64,000 bases of DNA from UBA6168 sp041741095 (GTDB lineage: Bacteria > Bacteroidota > Bacteroidia > Chitinophagales > Saprospiraceae), in the NCBI GenBank assembly GCA_041741095.1, contig JBGSKQ010000126.1:1-64000 (forward strand). Reading direction: 5' to 3'. The notes under the pieces are model-generated. The model did no database searches. It saw nothing but the letters and a program-made list of their open reading frames with translations, and had not been told where the DNA came from. How positions within the stretch are numbered: the first letter of the stretch is position 1; every line of letters starts with the position of its first letter. Both the position numbers and the translations under genes were made by a program. This document shows, one piece after another, positions 42,313 through 51,548 of this stretch.

Positions 42313-44013
42313 ATGACGTCCAAGATGGCAAATAAAAAAAGCATCAGACATAAAATCTTTAAGGTCATAAAATGTACCGCCCTGTCCTTCCTCTTGCTAT
42401 TCCTCATTGGAGCTGTGTACCTCTATGCCGTGGCCATCATGGATCCGCCCGTGCCATCTTCCACTGAATGCCTTTCCTGGGAACGAAAAGAAATTGGTGA
42501 AAACGCATACTTGCTGGGCAACAATTGGCTCCGCAAAAGCGATAGCGGCCTTTGGGAAATGTACATCGAAGGGGAGCCGTTCGAACGGGGGGTGGTGTAT
42601 GGCAAACTGTCCAAAGAATTAATCCAAAAGCAAGAAGATGCCTTTGTTGGGCAAATCAGCGAACTAGTGCCTTCCACTTTTTACCGCCATTTTTTGAAAT
42701 ATTTCATCGGCTGGTTCAACCGCCAATTGGACGAAAATGTGGCGGAAGAATACAAGCTCGAAATCTACGGCGTCTCCACTTCGGCCTCCACAGCATACGA
42801 ATATATCGGTTCCAATTACCAGCGCATCCTCAATTACCACGCTGCCCACGACATCGGCCATGCCCTGCAAAACCTGGCGCTCGTTGGCTGCACTTCCTTC
42901 GGCAGTTGGGGCAGCCGCTCGGCGGACAGCTCGCTCATCATCGGGCGCAATTTTGACTTTTATGTGGGTGATGAATTCGCAGAAGACAAAATCGTTGCTT
43001 TTTACAACCCTTCCGAAGGCCACCAATTCATAATGGTCACCTGGGGCGGCTTCACCGGCGTCGTGTCCGGCATGAACGACCAGGGGCTGACGGTCACGCT
43101 GAATGCCGCCAAATCGGACATGCCCTCCGGTTCGGCCACGCCCATTTCGCTGGTGGGCAGGGAAATTTTACAATATGCCGCCAATATCGAAGAGGCCAAA
43201 GCCATTGCCCAAAAAAGAAAAACCTTCGTGGCAGAGTCCATCCTCATCGGCTCGGCACACGACCACAAGGCCGTGGTAATTGAAAAAACGCCCGACCAAA
43301 TGGACATTTACGACCCTCGCCAGGACGACATCATCTGCGCCAACCACTACCAAAGCGGGGCATTGCGCCAGCAAAAAAACAACCTGGTGCAAATGGAGGA
43401 AAGCGCCTCCGTTTACCGCTATGAGCGGGTGCGTGAACTGCTGGATGGGAGCGGAAAAATGGATTTGCAAAAAGCCATCACTTTGCTGCGGGATCGCCGT
43501 GGCTTGAACAATGCAGACATCGGCATGGGCAACGAAAAGGCCGTCAACCAATTGATTGCCCATCACAGCATCGTTTTCCAGCCGGAAAAACTGCTGGTCA
43601 GCATCTCTACCTCACCTTGGCAGCTTGGGCCATTTGTGACTTATGATTTGGATAAAATATTTGCCATGAAGGGCTTGGCTGTGGATCAGGAAATAAGGGA
43701 AAGCACATTGGACGTTGACGCCGATAGTTTTATCTATACAAATGATTATCAGGATTTTGTGCATTTCAGGCAGGTGAAGGAGCAGCTAAGAAAAGGGACA
43801 GGTGAAATAGATGTGGACGCCTTGGTACAATCCAATCCGGCATATTATCACACCTATGTTTTGGCGGGCGATTATTTGTTTGAAAAAAAGGAATACCGCA
43901 CTGCGCTTGGATTCTATGAAACGGCGCTGGGCAAGGAAATCGCCACGCTGCCGGAGCGGCGGCATATTGAAGGGCAAATTTCAAAATGTAAAAAACGCTT
44001 GGCAAAAGGTTGA
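42313..44013 (+). CDS. C45-family autoproteolytic acyltransferase/hydrolase
   Basis: A 566-residue Ntn-hydrolase-type protein with an N-terminal membrane anchor (about residues 18-42). The candidate nucleophile is the cysteine in NLALVGCTSFGSWGS (near residue 198), followed by IIGRNFDFYVGD and TWGGFTGVVSGMNDQGLTVTLNA, which match the isopenicillin-N acyltransferase (C45) pattern in which self-cleavage before Cys exposes the catalytic residue. A helical, TPR-like tail of about 80 residues ends the protein. An alternative ATG is at 42325. Such genes accompany trifunctional MMPL genes in Bacteroidota, suggesting an N-acyl transfer step in the same pathway. Confidence 0.83.
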   Translation: MTSKMANKKSIRHKIFKVIKCTALSFLLLFLIGAVYLYAVAIMDPPVPSSTECLSWERKEIGENAYLLGNNWLRKSDSGLWEMYIEGEPFERGVVYGKLSKELIQKQEDAFVGQISELVPSTFYRHFLKYFIGWFNRQLDENVAEEYKLEIYGVSTSASTAYEYIGSNYQRILNYHAAHDIGHALQNLALVGCTSFGSWGSRSADSSLIIGRNFDFYVGDEFAEDKIVAFYNPSEGHQFIMVTWGGFTGVVSGMNDQGLTVTLNAAKSDMPSGSATPISLVGREILQYAANIEEAKAIAQKRKTFVAESILIGSAHDHKAVVIEKTPDQMDIYDPRQDDIICANHYQSGALRQQKNNLVQMEESASVYRYERVRELLDGSGKMDLQKAITLLRDRRGLNNADIGMGNEKAVNQLIAHHSIVFQPEKLLVSISTSPWQLGPFVTYDLDKIFAMKGLAVDQEIRESTLDVDADSFIYTNDYQDFVHFRQVKEQLRKGTGEIDVDALVQSNPAYYHTYVLAGDYLFEKKEYRTALGFYETALGKEIATLPERRHIEGQISKCKKRLAKG

Positions 44014-44245
44014 ACAGCGGGAAATAAAATTCTTTCCAACAGCTTTTTCTTTTTCTCCTCCCAGCAAAATATTTGTGAAAAATCATCAAACTTTGCCTCG
44101 TAGAAAAGTTACTTGAAAATTCCTCACCCGTCAGAAAAAATCACACTAGCGAAAGGGGCATTTGGTTTTTTGGACAACCAAAAATCAATCCCCCAACAGT
44201 AGTGAACTACCTTAACATTTAACCATTTTTAAAATCGGAATCATC

Positions 44246-44851
44246 ATGAAAAATCTTTCTCTGTTCCTGGCTATGGCATTCCTTGTAGCCTTTGCCCTGC
44301 CTGCCAATGCTCAAAAAATGAAATTGACCAAAGGCAAACTGACCGCCCTTAAGGGCGAAAAGACCTTGAACACCGAATTTACCTACGAAAACATGGCCGT
44401 GGGCAAGTTCAAAAAAGAACAAGAATACCTTGACAAAAAAACGAAAGAGTACAACGAAAAGGAAAAAGGCCGTGGCGATCGCTGGGCAGAAGCTTGGGTT
44501 GCGGACAGGGACAACCGCTTCGCACCCCAATTCAACGAACTGCTTTCAAAATATGGAGAAATGGATGCCGGCGACCATCCCGATGCCAAGTACACTTTGA
44601 TTTTCAATACTTCTTTCACGGAGCCAGGCTTCAACGTGGGCGTCATGCGCAAAAACGCCTACATTGACGGTACTGCTACCATCGTCGAAACTGCCAACCG
44701 GAGCAACGTGGTGGCCGTCGTCTCTGTTGACAATTCCCCAGGCCGTGACTTTGGCGGCTATGATTTCGACACTGGTGAGCGCATCTCAGAAGCCTACGCC
44801 AAGGCCGGCAAAGAACTCGGCCAAATGATAGCCAAGGCGAACAAGAAGTAA
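44246..44851 (+). CDS. Small secreted protein, unknown function
   Basis: A 201-residue protein with a signal peptide (MKNLSLFLAMAFLVAFALPANAQ). The mature part is highly charged, with KMKLTKGKLTALKGEKTLNTEF, a Lys/Glu-rich helical stretch, and IFNTSFTEPGFNVGVMRKNAYIDG. Related proteins appear in Bacteroidota as hypothetical exported proteins. There is no T9SS sorting domain, so it may remain periplasmic. It is followed by a strong terminator and is probably monocistronic. Confidence 0.72.
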   Translation: MKNLSLFLAMAFLVAFALPANAQKMKLTKGKLTALKGEKTLNTEFTYENMAVGKFKKEQEYLDKKTKEYNEKEKGRGDRWAEAWVADRDNRFAPQFNELLSKYGEMDAGDHPDAKYTLIFNTSFTEPGFNVGVMRKNAYIDGTATIVETANRSNVVAVVSVDNSPGRDFGGYDFDTGERISEAYAKAGKELGQMIAKANKK

Positions 44852-44870
44852 GGAGTACATCCATTTTGTG

Positions 44871-44912
44871 AAAAAGCCCTTTGTGCGAATTGTGCAAAGG
44901 GCTTTTTCTTTT
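44871..44912 (+). terminator. Rho-independent terminator
   Basis: AAAAAGCCCTTTG (44871-44883) pairs with its perfect complement at 44895-44907, followed by CTTTTG. It lies 20 bases after the small secreted protein gene. Confidence 0.85.
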
Positions 44913-45037
44913 GTATATTCTTTGACAAAGGCCATCCGAATCGCTATTCCCCCTGCTTAGAGCTTCCCCATCCCGATTCTACTTTTTATCTTACCGCCGA
45001 TAACTTAAACCCTTAACCCACAACATATCCTACACCC

Positions 45038-48000
45038 ATGTCCCGCTCTTCCGATTACCGTTTTGGCCTATTGATGGCCTTGATTTCCCTCATTTCGTCC
45101 CAGGTGTTTGCCCAGACCATCAGCTACCAAAACCCGGATGGTTTGTCCGTTTGCGGCTCGGCACCAATGGAGGTGACCATCACCAATACCACTGGCAATG
45201 CTTTGCAAAACGCAACTGTTACTGTCAAATTCAGCACGAGTGCTGGGACTGACTGCGGATTGGTATATGCCCCTGGCTCTGTCAGCGGGGCGCAAGAGGG
45301 GGATATTTCCAATTTGGGCGCCCCTGTTTTTCAACTGCAAAATATGGCAGCGGGCGCTGCCGTGACTTTTACTATTGACTTAGAGGCACCTTGTTCGGTA
45401 GGGAATTGCATTGACAATGCCGAGTTTTTTGTCAATGAAATAACGCTCAATTATACAGGCGGCAATACTAGCATCACGACCGATCCTTATGAAATAGCAA
45501 CGGCCCTTTTGGTCATTACGCAGGTGAACAACTATGTGATGGGCGGCGTGAAAGGCGACGTTTTGCAACGGAAAATAAGCATTATCAATACCCGGCCCGC
45601 CCCACTTTCCAGTTTCGTTTTCACAGATTCCCACCAAGGCGGTATCGAGATCAGTTCCAATCAGGGCAACGACATTTCTCCTGGCGGCAATGTGTTCCAA
45701 TTGGAAATCGGCGGCAGCGACTTTGCAGCGGTGGGCGATGGCGACCAATTATTGGAGCTAAATGAAAGCATCGTTATTACGGAAAATATCCTGATAACGG
45801 ATTGCGGGGTGGATATTAGCTCCACTGTTTCCAATATCAACGTGGGATGGGGCTGCAATGGTGAAATTTGCCAGCAAACCACAGTGAATGCCATTGTCAC
45901 CATCGCCGAATCGCCAAAATTGCCAATTTTGGTGTGGGAACCCATCACCAGCGTACCGGAGTGCTTTTGCGGCGATAGGCCCTACCAGCAGGGCATGGTC
46001 ATCACCAATGTGGGAAATGGAGCCGCCTCGGAAATAACGCTCGACTTGTTACAGACCAGTCCGGTCGGAGGGGGCATAGACACGGCCAGCTTTGCTGCCG
46101 ACAGTTTGGGAGTGCCAATTGACCTTACAGTAGTTGTAGGAGCCATCAATACACCCGTCACCCCTTGCTCTGGCCCACCCATGTCGGATAATCTTTCAGT
46201 CATTTTGCAATCGTTGGCACCGGGGGCTTCCGTCACGCTGACTTGGGATGTTTATTTCTGTGACCAATTTTGCCAGCAGCCCGCTATTTCATGGCATTAC
46301 AAACACAGTTATTTCAAGGAATGCCCGCCCAACCCTTTTATTTTTACGGAAGATTGGATAGAGGTCAACGATTCGGGCTTGGGCATGACGGTCATCTTGG
46401 GCGACGATGCGACGGGGCCACTGCAAGACGACAGCACCTATACCATTAACTACACCCTCAACTACGATAGCCTTGCCCTGCTCGACGACGAACTGTTGCT
46501 TGAAATCGCTATTCCCTGCGGCATGAACTGGGATCCCGACAACGAACTGATATTGAACGGCCAAGCACCCGGCAGCATCAGTTTTAACCAAGGTTCGGAA
46601 TTCCTCACCATCACGGCCAGCTATCAATTGCCGTTGAGCTCCAACATAGGCACCACTTCTTTTGATTTTACCTGGGACTGCGAGGATCTTTGTTTTGAAA
46701 GCCAAATCTGTATAGACTCCGTGGAGTCAAGCTGCCCTGCGCTGCAAATGTGTACCGCCCCGCCCGTCAACATTATTGGTTTTGATGTGACAACTACTAT
46801 TTTGAAATGTGGCGATTACCCGCCGGGCTGCAACCTTCAGTATTGCTCCTCGAAGGGCCTGGTACACGAATGCCCGGTTGATTCCATTTGCATCAATGCC
46901 CCGCCCGGCTACATCGCTTATGACTTCGAAGCCTATCGTGCCAACTATGGCCTGCCGGACAACGACAACGACCAGTTCGCCGATGGCAGCGGGCAATTGG
47001 ACATGAACCTGATCAGAAAGGACAGGGCCATAGCGGGCGATACCTTGCACGCAGCCATGAAAGGGATAGTCATAACGGACGAGCCGGGAACCACTTTTCC
47101 TTTTGCACAGGCGGAAATAGCCTTTCTCGGCTCCCATTTTAGCGTACAAAACCAACAGGCCCTGCTTTCTGAAACGGGCATTGTGCCGATAGGGGGCAGC
47201 GTCAGGATTTTTGATAGCTCGGCCAACACTTGGTACGACTGCACTGCGCCAATCCCAACCCCGACTGATGATGCAAGGATTATTTACACCTACGACCTTT
47301 CACCTGCTATTATAGGCGGCTGCGGGCTGCCCGCCAATTTCCAGTACAGCCAGGGCGATTCCATTCAATTTGAAGCGGATTACCGCATCAACTACAATCT
47401 GAAACTGGAGCCGGATGCCGAACCGCTGTGGGGCTTGGTGGCCATGCAGCCCAAGTTTCTGGTTTTTGACAACGATACTTCCATGTACGAGCCGCTCAAC
47501 TGCGGTTGTGATTATCAAAACATCGAGGTGTCGGGCTACCAGTACAATTTATTGCCTGGCAATTTTGCCCTGCCGCCTTGTTCGCCCATGACCGGTTTCG
47601 TCAGCGGCACCCTGATTGACCTGCGGCTCCACGACAACAATTTTTTCCCCTACGAATACCGCAATTTGCTGACGGTGGAAGCTGTGCAATTGCAATTGCC
47701 CAGCAATGTTTCCCTGCTCCAATCCCGTATCAGCTTTATCCGCTTTCAAAATGCAACGTCCAACCTAATCTCCAATGTCGCCCTGTCGCCTACGTTTTCC
47801 AATGGATTTTATCATTTCGATTTGGAAGCCTACCAAATGCCGCCCTTGGAGGAAGGTTTTTCCATTTTTATGCAATACCTGTTTGAGGGCGAATGCGATA
47901 TACCTGGCGCCATTCCGTTGACGGCCATTACCACTTTGGATTTTGTGCCGGGTTTGGGAGAAAACCCCGATCCTTTGAAGCTTACTGTCACTGCCAATGC

Positions 48001-51000
48001 TCTGCGGCCACTGATCCCCATCCTTAGCGCCGAAGCCCCGATTTGCGATCTAATCAGTTTCAACAACCAAATGGTGCTGGATTTTAATTTTATCAACTTC
48101 CAAACCATTGTCGCTTCGCAAATGAGCGGCCCCTCGCCCAATACGTGGATGTATTTTACTTCGCCCACGGGCCAGGTCACCGATTTTCAAATCATTGATT
48201 TGACCACCAACCAGCCCTTGCCCAGCAGTAATGGCGTTTTCCAATTTGGCAGTTACCCCGTAGGATTGAAACCCTTCCGCCTCATTGCCACCAACAACTC
48301 CTGCGCAATAGAAACCGTGGAAATGCACTTTGGCTGGCATTGTTCGCCCTACACCAGCCCCATCCAAGACCCCTGCTATGAAAACATCAAACTGCTGACC
48401 ATCCTTTCGCCGCCCGGCGAAATTGACATGCTCCTGGAGTCCCCATCCGGCGAATGCCACGACCTTTGCGACACCATCCCCTATCATCAAGTGGAGGTTT
48501 TCAACGCACAATTGGGAGCCGTTTACGATCTGCTCGTCACGGTGCTGTTGCCTACAGGTTTTAAAGTCATCCCAGGCAGCAGCCAGGTGGAATACCCATC
48601 GGGCAGCGGTATTTTTTACCCCATCGGCGATCCCTTTTTGCCCAACAATGGCGCTGCCCAATGGAACCTGACCGCCCTGGTGGATTCGCTCGCCAACGGC
48701 CTGCCCGGCGTGGGCAGTGCGCCCGCCAATTCCATTACCCTTTATTTTTTGGGCGAAACGACTTGCGATTTCATTGCAAATGCATACCCCTTGTTCATCG
48801 CCTCGGCAAAACAGAACTGCGGCAACCCTTCCAATACGGTGGCAAAACCGGGCGATCCCATTTGCATCAACGGCGTCAGCCCGCCATTTTCCACCAATAT
48901 CAACGTGGAGGCCGAACCGGGCTTTGCCTGCAACGATGAAGTGGCCTTTGATGTATCACTCACTTCCTCCGGCACCTTGCCGCCCGGTGCCTGCGTGATA
49001 GCCACTTTGCCGCAGGGGATTGTTTTTGTGCCAAACTCTTGCACGTCGGCTTGTCCGGGCAATTTCAACTGCAATCCAGTGATAGACGGCAATATGCTTA
49101 CCTGGCAACTGCCCGCTGGCATACCTTCCAACCAGATCGTGTGCTTCAATTTCACAACAACAGGCTGGGACGAAGTGGGCTGCGAAAACGGCGTGGTATT
49201 GTTCCGATCCGCTGTGGAGGCCAATGCGCTGTGCGCCATGACGGGCGATTCGTGCAGTGCGAAGGTGAGCACGGGGGCCATCGTTTTGCCCTACCAGCCT
49301 ATGCGGCCTTCCTTCGATTTGAGCGCTTTTATGGTAAACGCCAACCAAGCCGGCAACGACACCCAAGTTGATTTTTCCATCAATATCTCTAACAATGGTT
49401 TCCAAAACGAGCCGTCCATCACGCTAAGTTTTTACCTGGACACCGATGGCAACGGTAGCGGAGACCAATTGGTACATACTGAAAATATATTGGAACTACT
49501 TTCCAATGGCGAAACGACTACCTCGACGGGCAGCTTTCTCATTCCCGAAGGGAACCTGTGCCAACTCATGGCTTATCTTGACCCTGCCGAGCAGTGCGCT
49601 TGTGCGGGCGACAGCATGGCCGTCAATTTTCCCATCAATTACCAAACTGAACAGATGCCAACGGTGTGTTCCGGTGCCGCTGTAGAAATTGGGGTGGGTG
49701 AAATGCCTGGTTTCAGTTATCTCTGGCAGCCAGCCGGATGCTTACAAGATGCAAATGCGGCCACCACTATTTTTAGCTGCATCAATGACGAGCCGAATCC
49801 TGTGGTGTATGATTTGGTTTTAGAAGAAACAAACGGCACTTGCACGGTGAACAATCTCGTCAGCGTGACGGTGCAGCCTGTGCCGGGCATCGCCCTGGCC
49901 GAATCGCCAATATGTGAGGGGGAAAGCGCTAATTTGGTAGCAACGGACGGTATCAGCTTCAACTGGCAAGGCCCCGGCATCACCAATCCCAACCTGCAAA
50001 TCCAGACCGTTGTGCCAAGCGGCACCAGCGATTATTCTGTCACCGTGACCGATGCCTTCAGCTGCTCCGGCTCTGAAAGCGTGACCATCACGGTGAATGC
50101 ACTGCCAAATGCCGATGCGGGTTTGGATGAAATGTTTTGTGGCAACGAGCAAGCTCAACTGAACGCCTTTTGCAATGACGACTACGACTACTTTTGGTCG
50201 CCACCTTCCGTCAATGGCTTGCCCACCTTGAGCAACCCCAGTGTTTGCAATCCTTTTGTTTTGATAAATACAAGCACCGTTTTCACCCTGACCGTAACGG
50301 ATGAAAACGGCTGCTCGGCCAGCGACGAGGTGGCTATAGGTTTCGGCAGCAATTTGGAACTTACGCTGACGCCCGACTTCACCGTTTGCCTCGGCAGCGA
50401 AAGGCTGCTGGAAGCTGTGGCAAGCGGCGCAACTGGCCCCGTCAGCTTCAATTGGACGCCAGGCGGTGACTGCCAAAACCCAGCGTGTTCCGTGATTTCC
50501 ATTTCGCCACAGGCCACCACAACCTACACAGTGGAGGCTGCCGATCAAGATGGCTGCGCTGCCACTGCCAGCGTGACCGTCAGCGTGACAACGGACACGA
50601 TTTTTACTTTTGAAGAAATAAACATCTGCGAAGGCGGCTCGGCCATCATTTTTGGCAATGAAACCAGCCAAGCGGGCCTTTATAGCGAAACCTATAATTT
50701 GCCGGAGGGCTGCGACAGCACGCATACAATTGACTTGTCCATTTTGCCCGGCATAAGCGACACAACGCTTCAAACGATTTGTCAAGGCGACACGGTTGAA
50801 TTTATGGGCATAACGTTCACGGAATCAGGCGTTTATTGCATAGGCAACTCCACCAATCCCTGCGACAGCACCTGTTTGAAGCTCACAGTTTTGGATACGC
50901 CAAATGTCGTAATATCGGTGATACCCTTGGCCGACACGACCATTAGCCCCGGCGACACCGCCTTGTTGATGATAGATACTGTGCCTTTCGAGTCCATTAT

Positions 51001-51439
51001 TTGGGCGGATTCGGCAGGGGTGATTTTGGAGGAATGCACCGACCAATTTTCCTGTTTGGTCGTGCCCGAGGCAAGCACATTCTACACGGTGGCTGTTACC
51101 CATGAAAACGGCTGCAAGGGGACGGCCCTGCAAAGGATAAACATCCGCATAGAATGCGAACCAGCAGATGCGCAGGTACCAAATGCCTTTTCGCCCAACC
51201 GGGACGACACCAACGACCTTTTCGACATCGTGGCTCCCAATGCCGAGCGGGTGAGCTTGATGAAAATTTGGGACCGCTGGGGAGAGCAGTTATATGAAGG
51301 CCCTGGGCCCTGGGACGGAAAACACAAGGGCAAGGATGCGCTGCCAGATGTATATGTTTACCTGATACGGGTAGGCTGCCCCGATGGGGTGGGGAAAGAG
51401 GAGAAAATGTTTAAAGGGGATGTAACATTGTTGCGTTAA
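45038..51439 (+). CDS. Giant secreted T9SS type B protein (2133 aa)
   Basis: A 2133-residue exported protein: signal peptide (ending SSQVFAQ, about residue 25), a series of DUF11-like or conserved-repeat beta-sandwich domains with paired cysteines (residues 30-1500), then SprB/PKD-like domains with GxxxLNAFCNDDYDYFWSPPS and TGPVSFNWTPGGDCQN, a GCDSTHTIDLSI unit like those in the 705-residue protein at 17359, and the C-terminal gliding-motility-associated domain (VPNAFSPNRDDTNDLFDI... IWDRWGEQLYEG... DVYVYLIRVGC). A surface adhesin or matrix protein exported by T9SS is the best inference. It is a single gene with no frame break across 6.4 kb. Confidence 0.9.
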   Translation: MSRSSDYRFGLLMALISLISSQVFAQTISYQNPDGLSVCGSAPMEVTITNTTGNALQNATVTVKFSTSAGTDCGLVYAPGSVSGAQEGDISNLGAPVFQLQNMAAGAAVTFTIDLEAPCSVGNCIDNAEFFVNEITLNYTGGNTSITTDPYEIATALLVITQVNNYVMGGVKGDVLQRKISIINTRPAPLSSFVFTDSHQGGIEISSNQGNDISPGGNVFQLEIGGSDFAAVGDGDQLLELNESIVITENILITDCGVDISSTVSNINVGWGCNGEICQQTTVNAIVTIAESPKLPILVWEPITSVPECFCGDRPYQQGMVITNVGNGAASEITLDLLQTSPVGGGIDTASFAADSLGVPIDLTVVVGAINTPVTPCSGPPMSDNLSVILQSLAPGASVTLTWDVYFCDQFCQQPAISWHYKHSYFKECPPNPFIFTEDWIEVNDSGLGMTVILGDDATGPLQDDSTYTINYTLNYDSLALLDDELLLEIAIPCGMNWDPDNELILNGQAPGSISFNQGSEFLTITASYQLPLSSNIGTTSFDFTWDCEDLCFESQICIDSVESSCPALQMCTAPPVNIIGFDVTTTILKCGDYPPGCNLQYCSSKGLVHECPVDSICINAPPGYIAYDFEAYRANYGLPDNDNDQFADGSGQLDMNLIRKDRAIAGDTLHAAMKGIVITDEPGTTFPFAQAEIAFLGSHFSVQNQQALLSETGIVPIGGSVRIFDSSANTWYDCTAPIPTPTDDARIIYTYDLSPAIIGGCGLPANFQYSQGDSIQFEADYRINYNLKLEPDAEPLWGLVAMQPKFLVFDNDTSMYEPLNCGCDYQNIEVSGYQYNLLPGNFALPPCSPMTGFVSGTLIDLRLHDNNFFPYEYRNLLTVEAVQLQLPSNVSLLQSRISFIRFQNATSNLISNVALSPTFSNGFYHFDLEAYQMPPLEEGFSIFMQYLFEGECDIPGAIPLTAITTLDFVPGLGENPDPLKLTVTANALRPLIPILSAEAPICDLISFNNQMVLDFNFINFQTIVASQMSGPSPNTWMYFTSPTGQVTDFQIIDLTTNQPLPSSNGVFQFGSYPVGLKPFRLIATNNSCAIETVEMHFGWHCSPYTSPIQDPCYENIKLLTILSPPGEIDMLLESPSGECHDLCDTIPYHQVEVFNAQLGAVYDLLVTVLLPTGFKVIPGSSQVEYPSGSGIFYPIGDPFLPNNGAAQWNLTALVDSLANGLPGVGSAPANSITLYFLGETTCDFIANAYPLFIASAKQNCGNPSNTVAKPGDPICINGVSPPFSTNINVEAEPGFACNDEVAFDVSLTSSGTLPPGACVIATLPQGIVFVPNSCTSACPGNFNCNPVIDGNMLTWQLPAGIPSNQIVCFNFTTTGWDEVGCENGVVLFRSAVEANALCAMTGDSCSAKVSTGAIVLPYQPMRPSFDLSAFMVNANQAGNDTQVDFSINISNNGFQNEPSITLSFYLDTDGNGSGDQLVHTENILELLSNGETTTSTGSFLIPEGNLCQLMAYLDPAEQCACAGDSMAVNFPINYQTEQMPTVCSGAAVEIGVGEMPGFSYLWQPAGCLQDANAATTIFSCINDEPNPVVYDLVLEETNGTCTVNNLVSVTVQPVPGIALAESPICEGESANLVATDGISFNWQGPGITNPNLQIQTVVPSGTSDYSVTVTDAFSCSGSESVTITVNALPNADAGLDEMFCGNEQAQLNAFCNDDYDYFWSPPSVNGLPTLSNPSVCNPFVLINTSTVFTLTVTDENGCSASDEVAIGFGSNLELTLTPDFTVCLGSERLLEAVASGATGPVSFNWTPGGDCQNPACSVISISPQATTTYTVEAADQDGCAATASVTVSVTTDTIFTFEEINICEGGSAIIFGNETSQAGLYSETYNLPEGCDSTHTIDLSILPGISDTTLQTICQGDTVEFMGITFTESGVYCIGNSTNPCDSTCLKLTVLDTPNVVISVIPLADTTISPGDTALLMIDTVPFESIIWADSAGVILEECTDQFSCLVVPEASTFYTVAVTHENGCKGTALQRINIRIECEPADAQVPNAFSPNRDDTNDLFDIVAPNAERVSLMKIWDRWGEQLYEGPGPWDGKHKGKDALPDVYVYLIRVGCPDGVGKEEKMFKGDVTLLR

Positions 51440-51548
51440 AATTTACATTTGTCCCTTCTTGATTAGCCGGAGCCAAACCAGGGTTGGATCGAACAGCCAA
51501 TAAAAGACTGCTTCTTGCAACAAAAATTACCTCCGGTCACATTTAATC

